64,000 bases of DNA from Alkalimonas amylolytica (GTDB lineage: Bacteria; Pseudomonadota; Gammaproteobacteria; Enterobacterales; Alteromonadaceae), in the NCBI RefSeq assembly GCF_900107845.1, contig NZ_FNRM01000001.1, positions 615,209 to 679,208 of the forward strand, read 5' to 3'. Shown piece after piece: positions 9,169-17,000 of the stretch (its first letter is position 1; each line of letters begins with the position of its first letter). Both the position numbers and the translations under genes were made by a program. The notes beneath the pieces were generated by a model. The model ran no database searches. It saw only the letters and a program-made list of their open reading frames with translations, and was not told the origin of the DNA.

Positions 9169-10311
9169 TTAGTTCTTTTCATTGCCAAGCCAAAGCGGCT
9201 GGCCTTGCCACCAGCTTTGCTGGCACTGCAACTCATCCGTTAGCAGCACCATATCGGCCAGGTAGCCCGGCTGCAATTTACCTCGCACATCCGCACAACC
9301 AATGGCTTCGGCCGGATAGAGTGCAGCCATCCGCAGGGCTTCACCAAGCTCCACCCCAAGCACCTGCACGGCATACTGTACTGCTGCGGCCATATCCAGC
9401 ACCGAACCAGCCAGCGATCCTGTCTGATTGGTCAGTTTATTGCCTTGCCGTGTCACCTTGCCGTCAAAAAATGCAAACTCAGTGTCTGGGGTACCGACCG
9501 GCGACATGGCATCCGTAACCAGCAGCACTTTGCGGCTGGGCTTGGCCGCTAACGCCACCCTGGCCGCAATAGGATCCATATGATGACCATCCAGAATAAT
9601 GCCGCACCAACTGTCGCGATCGGCAAGTGCGACGCCCACCATGCCCGGCTCACGCGAGGTCAGGGGTGACATGGCATTGTACAAATGGGTAAAGCCAGTG
9701 GCACCGGCAGCAAGTGCGGCCTGCACCGTCGCTGCATCGGCATTGGAGTGGCCTAAAAATACAATGACATCGGCATCAGCCAACTGACGAATTTGCTCCG
9801 GAGGTATGGTTTCCGGTGCCACAGTGACCATACGAATACCTAAGTCCTGACGCTGATAGATCGCCAGCTCCTGCGCAGACAATGGCCGGATCTGACTTGC
9901 CGGATGCACTCCTCGTTTTGGCACCGACAAATGCGGCCCTTCAAAGTGAATACCAATAATACCGGGCTCTCCGGCGGCCATAGCCGCGGCAACCGCATCG
10001 GCAGCCCGCTGCATGGTAGCCAGGCTATCGGTAATAACGGTAGGCAACATAGCGGTGGTCCCAAAGCGGGCATGCGCCTGCAGCATGGTGCGCAGTGTGG
10101 CTGTTGTCGGCTCTGTATTCAACAAAACACCACCACCGCCATTGACCTGAATATCAATAAAGCCAGGAACCAAGCTAGCTTGAATCACGCTATTGGACTC
10201 GCATGGCCGAATGCCGGTAACCCGTCCCTGCTCGACACTCAGAGCGACGTTGCTGTGCCAGGTATCGCCATCAAAAAGCCGTGCTACTTGAAGTTCAAAG
10301 CTGCTGCTCAC
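9169..10311 (-). CDS. nagA: N-acetylglucosamine-6-phosphate deacetylase
   Basis: NagA removes acetate from GlcNAc-6-phosphate, giving glucosamine-6-phosphate. The amidohydrolase motifs are present in order: PGFIDIQVNGGGG, HFEGPHL with metal-binding Glu, GHSNADA, THLYNAMSPL, DGHHMD and the catalytic Asp in LVTDAMSP. I choose the GTG at 10309-10311 as start, because it overlaps the nagK stop (GTGA) and gives a normal N-terminus of about 380 residues; a longer frame to 10365 would run inside nagK. No nagB deaminase is in this operon. Confidence 0.95.
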   Translation of the reverse strand: MSSSFELQVARLFDGDTWHSNVALSVEQGRVTGIRPCESNSVIQASLVPGFIDIQVNGGGGVLLNTEPTTATLRTMLQAHARFGTTAMLPTVITDSLATMQRAADAVAAAMAAGEPGIIGIHFEGPHLSVPKRGVHPASQIRPLSAQELAIYQRQDLGIRMVTVAPETIPPEQIRQLADADVIVFLGHSNADAATVQAALAAGATGFTHLYNAMSPLTSREPGMVGVALADRDSWCGIILDGHHMDPIAARVALAAKPSRKVLLVTDAMSPVGTPDTEFAFFDGKVTRQGNKLTNQTGSLAGSVLDMAAAVQYAVQVLGVELGEALRMAALYPAEAIGCADVRGKLQPGYLADMVLLTDELQCQQSWWQGQPLWLGNEKN

Positions 10312-11213
10312 GCTGTTTTCTCCTGCTGCTGTGCCAGTTGCCGAGCATACCATACAGCACCCCATTCCGGGCTGGCATCAGCGGCCACAATACGGGCTCG
10401 GATGGCTGCATCCAGGTAAGGTTCTACCTTGTAGGCCAAACCACCAATCAGCGCCAGTTTTGGTGGGGCAATACTCATCAAGCGATGCGCTATGGCATTA
10501 ATATGAGCAGCTCCCTGCCGCACAATGGCCAGTGCAGCAGCATCGCCCTGCTCCGCACAGGCAAAGATCAAAGGCGCATATTTCGCATACAGGGTTGGAC
10601 TGGCGTGCATAAAGTGCTGCACCAGCGCCAGCTGATCATGACAATGACTGGCCTTGAGTAACGCCTCAGTCATAGCTGTAGGAGCGGCCAGCCCATCCAG
10701 ACAAAGCAATACCTGATGCACCATTTGCAGACCAAACCAGGCACCACTGCCATTATCACCGTAAGGGAAGCCATGACCTCCAACCTCCAGCACCTGCTGG
10801 CAGGATTGTGCCAGGCCGCAGGAGCCGGTACCAATAATAATCACAGCGCCATCCTGCCCATGATGAGCTCCCATGCAGGCAATGTGCAAATCACTGGTCA
10901 GGTGAAAAGCGGCAAAGGGGTGCTGCCAGTCGCGAAACAAGGCATGGTATTGGGGCACATTGACCCCGGCGAGGCCAGCACCGACGGTGAGAGCTGCCAT
11001 GGCTCGCTCTGGCAAGCCCGCGCAAAGCAGCGCCTGTCTGGTCGCATCCATAATCGAAGCTGTAGCAATTTCCATACCCCGCAGCGGATTGCCTGGCCCT
11101 GAGATCCCTTCTCCAAGTACCTCAGAATCCTGTGATACCAGGATAGCGCGGCATTTACTGCCACCACCATCAATGCCCAGGTACAACTGCTGTGGCTCTG
11201 CTGTTGTGCTCAT
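10308..11213 (-). CDS. nagK: N-acetylglucosamine kinase, BadF/BadG family
   Basis: NagK phosphorylates cytoplasmic GlcNAc at the 6 position after uptake by NagP. The 301-residue protein has the ATPase motifs of the BcrAD/BadFG fold: LGIDGGGSKCRAIL (phosphate 1), IIGTGSCG (phosphate 2) and YGDNGSGAW, plus LIGGLA near the C-terminus. It is the first gene of the operon. A NagR operator lies at 11275-11288, 62 bases upstream. Family membership is clear; the substrate follows from the nag context. Confidence 0.93.
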   Translation of the reverse strand: MSTTAEPQQLYLGIDGGGSKCRAILVSQDSEVLGEGISGPGNPLRGMEIATASIMDATRQALLCAGLPERAMAALTVGAGLAGVNVPQYHALFRDWQHPFAAFHLTSDLHIACMGAHHGQDGAVIIIGTGSCGLAQSCQQVLEVGGHGFPYGDNGSGAWFGLQMVHQVLLCLDGLAAPTAMTEALLKASHCHDQLALVQHFMHASPTLYAKYAPLIFACAEQGDAAALAIVRQGAAHINAIAHRLMSIAPPKLALIGGLAYKVEPYLDAAIRARIVAADASPEWGAVWYARQLAQQQEKTA

Positions 11214-11274
11214 TCCCCTACCTCAATGCAAGCGGTTGCTTAGCGCTGTCGATAAATTGTGCAAAAAACCAGAT

Positions 11275-11288
11275 TGACAGCGTTGTCA
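11275..11288. promoter_or_regulatory. NagR operator between nagK and the hexosaminidase gene
   Basis: TGACAGCGTTGTCA is a near-perfect palindrome shared with four other places in this 10-kb region. It lies between divergent genes. On the plus strand TTGTCA (11283-11288, inside the site) and TATAAT (11305-11310) are spaced by 16 bases, so a bound repressor would cover the -35 box of the hexosaminidase promoter. The same site lies upstream of nagK. Confidence 0.8.
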
Positions 11289-11310
11289 TTTTTACCAAAC
11301 AGCATATAAT
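11283..11310 (+). promoter_or_regulatory. Sigma-70 promoter of the hexosaminidase gene
   Basis: TTGTCA at 11283-11288 and a perfect TATAAT at 11305-11310 with a 16-base spacer. It overlaps the NagR palindrome. Predicted transcription start is near 11317, about 85 bases before the gene. Confidence 0.6.
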
Positions 11311-11402
11311 AAATCTGCAAAATGACAAGAGCCATGATGACTATTTGAGCTTATTATTTTCAGCGGTATGGTATAAGCTTATGAAAATACGGGGAATAGC
11401 AG

Positions 11403-13961
11403 ATGATAAAAAACGTACTTTTACTCAGTCTCGGCTGGCTGAGCTGGCTGGTACTAGCCGGACCTTTTCACACTCAGCAGCAATTGAATGAGTTTACTGC
11501 CGGCACTGAATGGTTTTTTGCTGTCGAAAGCAATCTGCTGCCTGAAGCCGGGCGCTTCCGTGGCAGGATCGAGCTTCATAATGCCTCTGGTACCGCCCTG
11601 CCTGCCGGTATTTCGGATTGGGGCTGGTACTTTCATTCCATCCGCAAAATCGAAACAACCCTAAGCCAGGGCTTACAACTGGAACACATTCAAGGCGATC
11701 TGCACCGTATAGTTCCTACCAAGGACTTTGCAGGTTTGCCAACTGGCCAGTCAATTCAGCTTACCTTTACCTCAGCCCCTTGGGTGATTAGCTACTCCGA
11801 CTGGATGCCCCGGGCCTTTATGGTTGCTGGTGCGCTGCAACCTGCTGTGTTTAGCAATACCGATACCGAGGATTTCAGCCGCTTCGTACGACCCATGACC
11901 CGACCAGAGCAACGGCTACGCAACATCGGTGATGGTGATAAATTTGCTACTGTTACTGCAGAACGGCGTTTTGCCACGAATGCCCAAGCCGTCCATGCCA
12001 ACTTAAGTTTGACTCAGCTGCAACAACGTATTATTCCGCAGCCGGTGCAGTTGCAACATCGCAGAGGTCAGACTGCTTTTGGAACTAGCTGGCAGTTGCA
12101 AGCTCAAGGTGCTTTGGCCAATGAATTGGCCTACCTTTCCGAGCAATTAAACCGCTACTTCGGCCAACCATTAAGTGGCCAGACTAGCAGCCCCGTTATT
12201 GAGTTACGGCTGGATGCCAACCTGCCAAATTTAAAGCCGGAGGGCTATCAGCTCACTATCGAGCGCCAGCGCATTCGAATTACCGGTTTTGATGAAGCCG
12301 GTGTATTTTATGGCATCCAAAGCCTATTGGCGCTGCTGCCTGCAGTAAGCTCTGATCAGGTGCAGCTGCCACAGCTGACTATACTGGATTACCCGCGCTA
12401 TCGCTGGCGTGGTATGCACTACGATATGGCGCGTAATTTCCATGGCCTGGATGTTACTTTGCGCTTGATTGAGCAGATGGGCCGCTACAAACTGAATAAA
12501 CTGCATTTGCACCTGACCGAAGATGAAGGCTGGCGGCTGGAAATTCCTGGTTTGCCGGAGCTGACCGGGGTTGGTGCCAACCGCTGCTTTGACCTGAGCG
12601 AACAGCACTGCCTGCTTACCCAACTTGGTACTGGCCCCCACAGCTCCGGCTCTGGCAACGGCTACTACAGCCGGGATGATTTCATCCGGATTTTGCGTCA
12701 TGCCAAAGCACATCATATTGAAGTGATCCCGGAAATTGATATGCCAGGCCATGCCCGTGCTGCCATTAAAGCCATGGAAGCGCGCTACCAGCGCTTGCAG
12801 GCGGCTGGTAAGCCAGCAGAAGCTCGACGCTATCTGTTATCAGAGGCAAATGATACTTCCGAGTACCTGACAGTGCAGAACTACAACGACAACTCGATCA
12901 ATGTCTGTCTCGACTCCACCTATGCCTTTATCGATAAAGTGATGTACGAGCTGCAGCAGATGTACCGCGAAGCGGGGTTACGCCTGCGGGTCTTTCATAT
13001 GGGCGGCGATGAAGTCGGCGCCGGCTCCTGGCAGGGAGCCCCCGCATGTCAGCAGCTTTTTACGGAGCCACTGAATGGGGTCGCTGGTGCGGCCGATTTA
13101 AAACCCTACTTTATTAATCGGGTGGCACAACTCGCCAATCAGCGAGGCCTGGCGATGGCCGCCTGGGAAGATGGTCTGATGGCCGACAGCACCCGGCCAT
13201 TTCGCCGCGAGCAATTCGACAACAGCGAGGTGATTGTTAACGCTTGGGATAATATCTGGGAGTGGGGCTACGGCGACCGAGCGTATCGCTTTGCCAATGC
13301 AGGCTATCAGGTCGTGCAATCAGCGGGCACCAATTTGTATTTTGACCATCCGCAGGAAGCCCACCCAAAAGAACGCGGCTACTATTGGGCCGCTCGCTAC
13401 ACTGATACCGAAAAAGTGTTTTTCTACCGGCCGGATCACCTGTACAGCAATGCCGAATTCACCCGGGATGGCACGCCGATCACCGATCTGGAAGCCTTGC
13501 TTGGCCGTGCTCTGCCACAGCTTGAAAAACCCGACAATATGCTGGGTATTCAGGGGCAGGTATGGGGGGAAACCATTCGTACTGCCGACCAGTTGGAGCA
13601 AATGATTTATCCACGGTTAATTGCTCTGGCAGAGCGCGCTTGGCACAGAGCCGATTGGGAGCCGAATAAAGGCGCCCCAGCAGCACGCCAGAGCTGGCAG
13701 CAATTTATTCAAAGGCTGACCACGGTTGAGTTTCCACGCCTTACACAGGCCGGCGCAGGGCATTATGTACCACCACCGGGAGCTATCCGTGAGCAGGGAC
13801 AGATCAAAGCCAATCATGCCTGGCCGGCCATTCGCATTGAATACAGCCTGGATCAGGGGCAAAGCTGGCAGCCCTATCAGCAGCCACTGCAACAGGAAGG
13901 CGAGGTCTGGCTGCGCAGCCGCAGCCTTTCCGATCAGCTGAGTCGCATGATCCGGCTGTAA
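11403..13961 (+). CDS. Secreted beta-N-acetylhexosaminidase (GH20, chitobiase type)
   Basis: The enzyme removes terminal GlcNAc from chitooligosaccharides outside the cytoplasm. It begins with a signal peptide (MIKNVLLLSLGWLSWLVLAG). The order fits chitobiase: an N-terminal carbohydrate-binding domain (about 20-170), a GH20b domain (about 200-330), the catalytic barrel beginning YRWRGMHYDMARNFH, and a short C-terminal Ig-like domain. HMGGDEVG holds the catalytic Asp536-Glu537 pair. The length, 852 residues, is close to Serratia chitobiase. A NagR operator overlaps its promoter, and a strong terminator follows. Confidence 0.95.
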   Translation: MIKNVLLLSLGWLSWLVLAGPFHTQQQLNEFTAGTEWFFAVESNLLPEAGRFRGRIELHNASGTALPAGISDWGWYFHSIRKIETTLSQGLQLEHIQGDLHRIVPTKDFAGLPTGQSIQLTFTSAPWVISYSDWMPRAFMVAGALQPAVFSNTDTEDFSRFVRPMTRPEQRLRNIGDGDKFATVTAERRFATNAQAVHANLSLTQLQQRIIPQPVQLQHRRGQTAFGTSWQLQAQGALANELAYLSEQLNRYFGQPLSGQTSSPVIELRLDANLPNLKPEGYQLTIERQRIRITGFDEAGVFYGIQSLLALLPAVSSDQVQLPQLTILDYPRYRWRGMHYDMARNFHGLDVTLRLIEQMGRYKLNKLHLHLTEDEGWRLEIPGLPELTGVGANRCFDLSEQHCLLTQLGTGPHSSGSGNGYYSRDDFIRILRHAKAHHIEVIPEIDMPGHARAAIKAMEARYQRLQAAGKPAEARRYLLSEANDTSEYLTVQNYNDNSINVCLDSTYAFIDKVMYELQQMYREAGLRLRVFHMGGDEVGAGSWQGAPACQQLFTEPLNGVAGAADLKPYFINRVAQLANQRGLAMAAWEDGLMADSTRPFRREQFDNSEVIVNAWDNIWEWGYGDRAYRFANAGYQVVQSAGTNLYFDHPQEAHPKERGYYWAARYTDTEKVFFYRPDHLYSNAEFTRDGTPITDLEALLGRALPQLEKPDNMLGIQGQVWGETIRTADQLEQMIYPRLIALAERAWHRADWEPNKGAPAARQSWQQFIQRLTTVEFPRLTQAGAGHYVPPPGAIREQGQIKANHAWPAIRIEYSLDQGQSWQPYQQPLQQEGEVWLRSRSLSDQLSRMIRL

Positions 13962-13977
13962 AGCAAAATCTCAATCC

Positions 13978-14002
13978 AGCCCCGCAGCAGCGGGGCTTTT
14001 TT
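13978..14002 (+). terminator. Rho-independent terminator of the hexosaminidase gene
   Basis: AGCCCCGC (13978-13985), loop AGCA, GCGGGGCT (13990-13997), then a run of T to 14002. It lies 16 bases after the stop codon. Confidence 0.9.
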
Positions 14003-14009
14003 ATGGCCG

Positions 14010-14040
14010 AAAAAAAGCCAGCAAAGCAAGCTTTGCTGGC
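14010..14040 (-). terminator. Stem-loop reading as a minus-strand terminator
   Basis: The perfect 10-bp stem 14017-14026 / 14031-14040 is followed on the minus strand by seven T (14016 down to 14010). The sapC transcript already has its own terminator at 14271-14296, so this second one may be a backup or may end an unannotated minus-strand RNA. Confidence 0.55.
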
Positions 14041-14210
14041 AAGGTACCCTTGGATAAAGGATGGATAATCCACTCAACATCCGTGTCTACCGTACATGTT
14101 CATTACCAACTACCAATAACGAACATCAGGGACTTACACTCTGGATCCGGCAACATCAGAGCCCCTCGGGAGCGGGTGCGGTGAAACACCCCAACGCTAC
14201 CAACCAGGAT

Positions 14211-14239
14211 ATGACAGCGCTGTCAAAATATACTATGCT
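14211..14239 (+). promoter_or_regulatory. Orphan NagR operator with overlapping promoter-like sequence
   Basis: TGACAGCGCTGTCA (14212-14225) is a perfect 14-base palindrome, the most symmetric copy in the window. ATGACA (14211-14216) and TATGCT (14234-14239) with a 17-base spacer form a plausible plus-strand promoter around it. A transcript from here would meet the terminator at 14271-14296 after about 50 bases, or run antisense into sapC. Confidence 0.5.
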
Positions 14240-14270
14240 GTTTTTTCGACCAATGCAAGCACCAGCCATT

Positions 14271-14296
14271 AAAAAAGGGCCTGACAGCCCTTTTTT
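14271..14296. terminator. Bidirectional terminator after sapC
   Basis: AAAAAAGGGC (14271-14280) and GCCCTTTTTT (14287-14296) pair around CTGACA. It lies 21 bases beyond the sapC stop and can also stop plus-strand transcripts. Confidence 0.75.
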
Positions 14297-14317
14297 ATTG
14301 CTTAAAACCCAGAATAA

Positions 14318-15037
14318 TCAGGCTTTGGCGGTTTCTTTCTCGCTCTGCCAGCGGGTCAGGCGCTGTACCTGCTGTACCGACAACATATGGGCATAAATTG
14401 GCGCCAGGTAGCCTTGCTTACGCAGCTCGACAAACTGCTCATCCGTTAGCTCATTCAGCTTTTTCTCATCGATCAGGAAAAGACCGTTGATTTCACGCTT
14501 CTGGCCATTGATCTGCACTGTCAGGGTTTTACCTTCCAGCAAGTTCAGCTCGGTCAATTTTTCAACAAAGGTGCGGGTTGCACGGCTGGTATCAAAGAAA
14601 TCGGCCAATTGCTGTTTGGCGCGTTGCAGCAGCTCAGACTCTTCACCTTGCTCCGTATACAGCGCTTCGCCTTCGTCTTTACCCAGCCGCGGGCTGTTTT
14701 CATCGATACCGATGGTCAGTTGCTTGTCGTTTTCCGGATCCGGGGTCAGGAAAAATGGGTAATTACGAGCAGCTAGTGGCACGTAAGAAACCTGCATTTG
14801 ATCATCTTGCAAATACAGGTTTTGACCTTGCTCCAGGCCCATTAAAGCGACAGGCTGGAAATTGCCGGAGTCGTTGTTTTTGACAAAAACAATGGGAAAC
14901 ACTGCCGCTGTCGGACCAAATTCATGCACCACGAGTGGCAACAAATGTTCAGAAGCAATATGCGCAAAAGGTTGTTTGAAATTAACTCGCAGCCCTTGGT
15001 GCTGCTCTTTGGAAAGTGGAACAATCTTAGCTGTCAT
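14318..15037 (-). CDS. SapC-family protein
   Basis: The 239-residue protein matches the SapC family (PF07277 as I recall it) with HLLPLVVHEFGPTAAVFPIVF and YVPLAARNYPFFL near the N-terminus and the conserved LNELTDEQF block near the C-terminus. SapC was named in Campylobacter S-layer work, but in Alteromonadales and Caulobacter relatives it sits beside TonB receptors and halogenases of carbohydrate loci, as here; the role is not known. The start at 15037 (MTAKIVPLSK) is preferred over the ATG at 15055 because GGA lies 6 bases upstream. A NagR palindrome lies at 15165-15178. Confidence 0.85.
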   Translation of the reverse strand: MTAKIVPLSKEQHQGLRVNFKQPFAHIASEHLLPLVVHEFGPTAAVFPIVFVKNNDSGNFQPVALMGLEQGQNLYLQDDQMQVSYVPLAARNYPFFLTPDPENDKQLTIGIDENSPRLGKDEGEALYTEQGEESELLQRAKQQLADFFDTSRATRTFVEKLTELNLLEGKTLTVQINGQKREINGLFLIDEKKLNELTDEQFVELRKQGYLAPIYAHMLSVQQVQRLTRWQSEKETAKA

Positions 15038-15164
15038 AGTAAATCCATACGTCATGTTATGTACAAAAAAATCGCCCGCCTACCTTACTGCAGTTTGCAA
15101 TGTGGCGCTAGACCTGCCTAAAAGAAATTCCAACTGAACATATAAACTTACTTAACCAAGACCT

Positions 15165-15178
15165 TGACAACGCTGTCA
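15165..15178. promoter_or_regulatory. NagR operator between sapC and the protease gene
   Basis: TGACAACGCTGTCA lies between divergent sapC and the subtilisin-like gene. On the minus strand TTGTCA in the site and TTTATA 18 bases further form a possible sapC promoter. On the plus strand TTGACA (15164-15169) could be the -35 of the protease gene, but its -10 is weak. Confidence 0.7.
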
Positions 15179-15329
15179 TTCGGTGTTAGATATTAAAGTG
15201 CAGCAATGGTGCAACCCTAGATTAACTATTTGTCTAAATTGCTACCATTTATTGGGCAATAGAAAGATGTTTTTAATTACATTGCGGCGCAACCTACAAA
15301 ATCAACCATTTTTTCATTAGGAATACAAC

Positions 15330-16952
15330 ATGAGAGCAAAAAATATAAAACTAAACGTGATAGCCTTACTCTGCTTTTTTACCTCGATATCAGTGTGTGC
15401 AGATGATGGTTTAGACAACTCAAGTGGTCCTGTAACCAGGGTAATTGTTAAATATAAAGTGGAGCTAGATAATAAACCTTACCTTGGCTCCCCAACTTTA
15501 CCCAACACAAGTCAACTACAAGAACAAATGCAAATGAAAGCCGGCCAACTAAGTCAGCGTGTGGGGATGCCTATAACATTTGTGAGAATAACGGGTTTAA
15601 CTAATCATGCTGTTTTCAGTACCGACCGCCGCTTGTCCGCTAAAGAAACTGAAACTTTATTACAGCAACTAGCCAAAGATGATCAAATAGAATACGTAGA
15701 AGAAGATGCATTGCATCAAATTGCCCTTACTCCAAATGATACACTGTATGCAAATCAATGGCATTATCACGAAAGCAACGGAGGAATTCGTGCGCCAGCT
15801 GCTTGGAATCATGTCAGTGGCCAAGGTGTTGTAGTTGCAGTGCTAGACACAGGTTACCGCCCGCATATCGATCTTAATGCTAACGTTCTGCCTGGCTATG
15901 ATATGATTAGTAATATCTGGACAGCAAATGATGGAAATGGTCGTGATAGTGATGCACGCGACCCCGGTGATTGGGTGAATGCGGGCGATTGTGGATACGG
16001 TCAGCCAACTACTTTTCGACCATCAAGCTGGCATGGGACTCACGTGGCAGGGACTATTGCCGCAGTCACTAACAATAATACAGGCGTTGCAGGTGTGGCT
16101 TATAACGCTAAAATACTACCAGTACGAGTTCTGGGTAGATGTGGTGGCTATATGTCAGATATTGCCGATGGTATTATTTGGGCTGCTGGTGGTTCTATCG
16201 CAGGCGTGCCGACAAACCCAAACCCAGCAAGCGTTATTAATATGAGTCTTGGTGGTGCTGGTAGCTGCTCTGTGACTTACCAAAATGCCATTAACCAAGC
16301 ACGTAACCGGGGTGCAATCATTGTGGTTGCAGCAGGGAATAGCAATGGGAATGCAAATGACTTTACGCCAGCAAACTGCACAGGCGTTGTTACTGTCGCC
16401 GCAACAAACCGTCAGGGAGGGCGGGCTAATTACTCAAATACTGGAACCAGTGTTGATATTGCAGCACCAGGTGGGCAGATGACCTCAACAAATGATCCTA
16501 ATGGTGTCCTGTCTACCTTTAATACTGGCACTACAACCCCAGGTGCCGACAATTACGGTTACTATCAGGGAACGTCAATGGCGGCACCACATGTCGCCGG
16601 TGTTGCGGCTTTGATAAAGCAAGCCAAGCCTAATGCAACTCCGGACGAAATAGCAAACCTTCTAAAAGCAACTGCGCGTCCGTTTCCTGCCAACTGTAAT
16701 AATTGTGGCACAGGTATTGTCAATGCGTTTGCAGCCGTTTCTATGGCAATGATAGAAGATGATTATACTTGGCAATATGCACCTGACTTTGTTAACTCAC
16801 CTTGCCCGAGGGGCTCAATCCCAGTAAGTGCAACCTTACAGGTCCTTGGTTCAGCCTGTTCTACTCAAAATCAAATGGCCAGAACATTTGAAGCTACAAC
16901 GGCGCACATCCCAACTGGCCCCAGTTGCTACAAAGCTTTGCAGTGCCGATAG
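15330..16952 (+). CDS. Secreted subtilisin-like serine protease (S8)
   Basis: The 540-residue protein has a signal peptide (NVIALLCFFTSISVCA), an I9-like propeptide (about 35-127) and an S8 domain. The catalytic triad is visible: Asp173 in VLDTG, His235 in WHGTHVAGT, and Ser416 in GTSMAAPHVAG; Asn337 in AAGNS would form the oxyanion hole. It has paired cysteines, as in extracellular proteases. A short Cys-containing tail of about 70 residues follows the catalytic domain; longer relatives often carry a larger C-terminal domain. The gene is visibly richer in A and T than its neighbours, which hints at transfer. Confidence 0.93.
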   Translation: MRAKNIKLNVIALLCFFTSISVCADDGLDNSSGPVTRVIVKYKVELDNKPYLGSPTLPNTSQLQEQMQMKAGQLSQRVGMPITFVRITGLTNHAVFSTDRRLSAKETETLLQQLAKDDQIEYVEEDALHQIALTPNDTLYANQWHYHESNGGIRAPAAWNHVSGQGVVVAVLDTGYRPHIDLNANVLPGYDMISNIWTANDGNGRDSDARDPGDWVNAGDCGYGQPTTFRPSSWHGTHVAGTIAAVTNNNTGVAGVAYNAKILPVRVLGRCGGYMSDIADGIIWAAGGSIAGVPTNPNPASVINMSLGGAGSCSVTYQNAINQARNRGAIIVVAAGNSNGNANDFTPANCTGVVTVAATNRQGGRANYSNTGTSVDIAAPGGQMTSTNDPNGVLSTFNTGTTTPGADNYGYYQGTSMAAPHVAGVAALIKQAKPNATPDEIANLLKATARPFPANCNNCGTGIVNAFAAVSMAMIEDDYTWQYAPDFVNSPCPRGSIPVSATLQVLGSACSTQNQMARTFEATTAHIPTGPSCYKALQCR

Positions 16953-17000
16953 ATTAATTCTAAATGCCCATCCAAATCGGCTGGGCTTAACCGCCCACAT

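Larger units (their letters stand above)
14003..14270. other. Gene-free stretch with an orphan NagR site and a second stem-loop
   Basis: No convincing coding frame lies here. GCCAGCAAAG (14017-14026) and CTTTGCTGGC (14031-14040) form a 10-bp stem with loop CAAG, flanked on the left by a run of A, so on the minus strand it reads as a terminator. The NagR palindrome at 14212-14225 lies far from any start codon. Together these could mark a short regulated RNA. I found no match to an RNA family I know. Confidence 0.5.

Noticed and set aside
14061-14396. 111-codon plus-strand frame over the NagR site and the end of sapC
   Set aside because: It runs through a terminator and antisense to sapC; the translation has no coding character.
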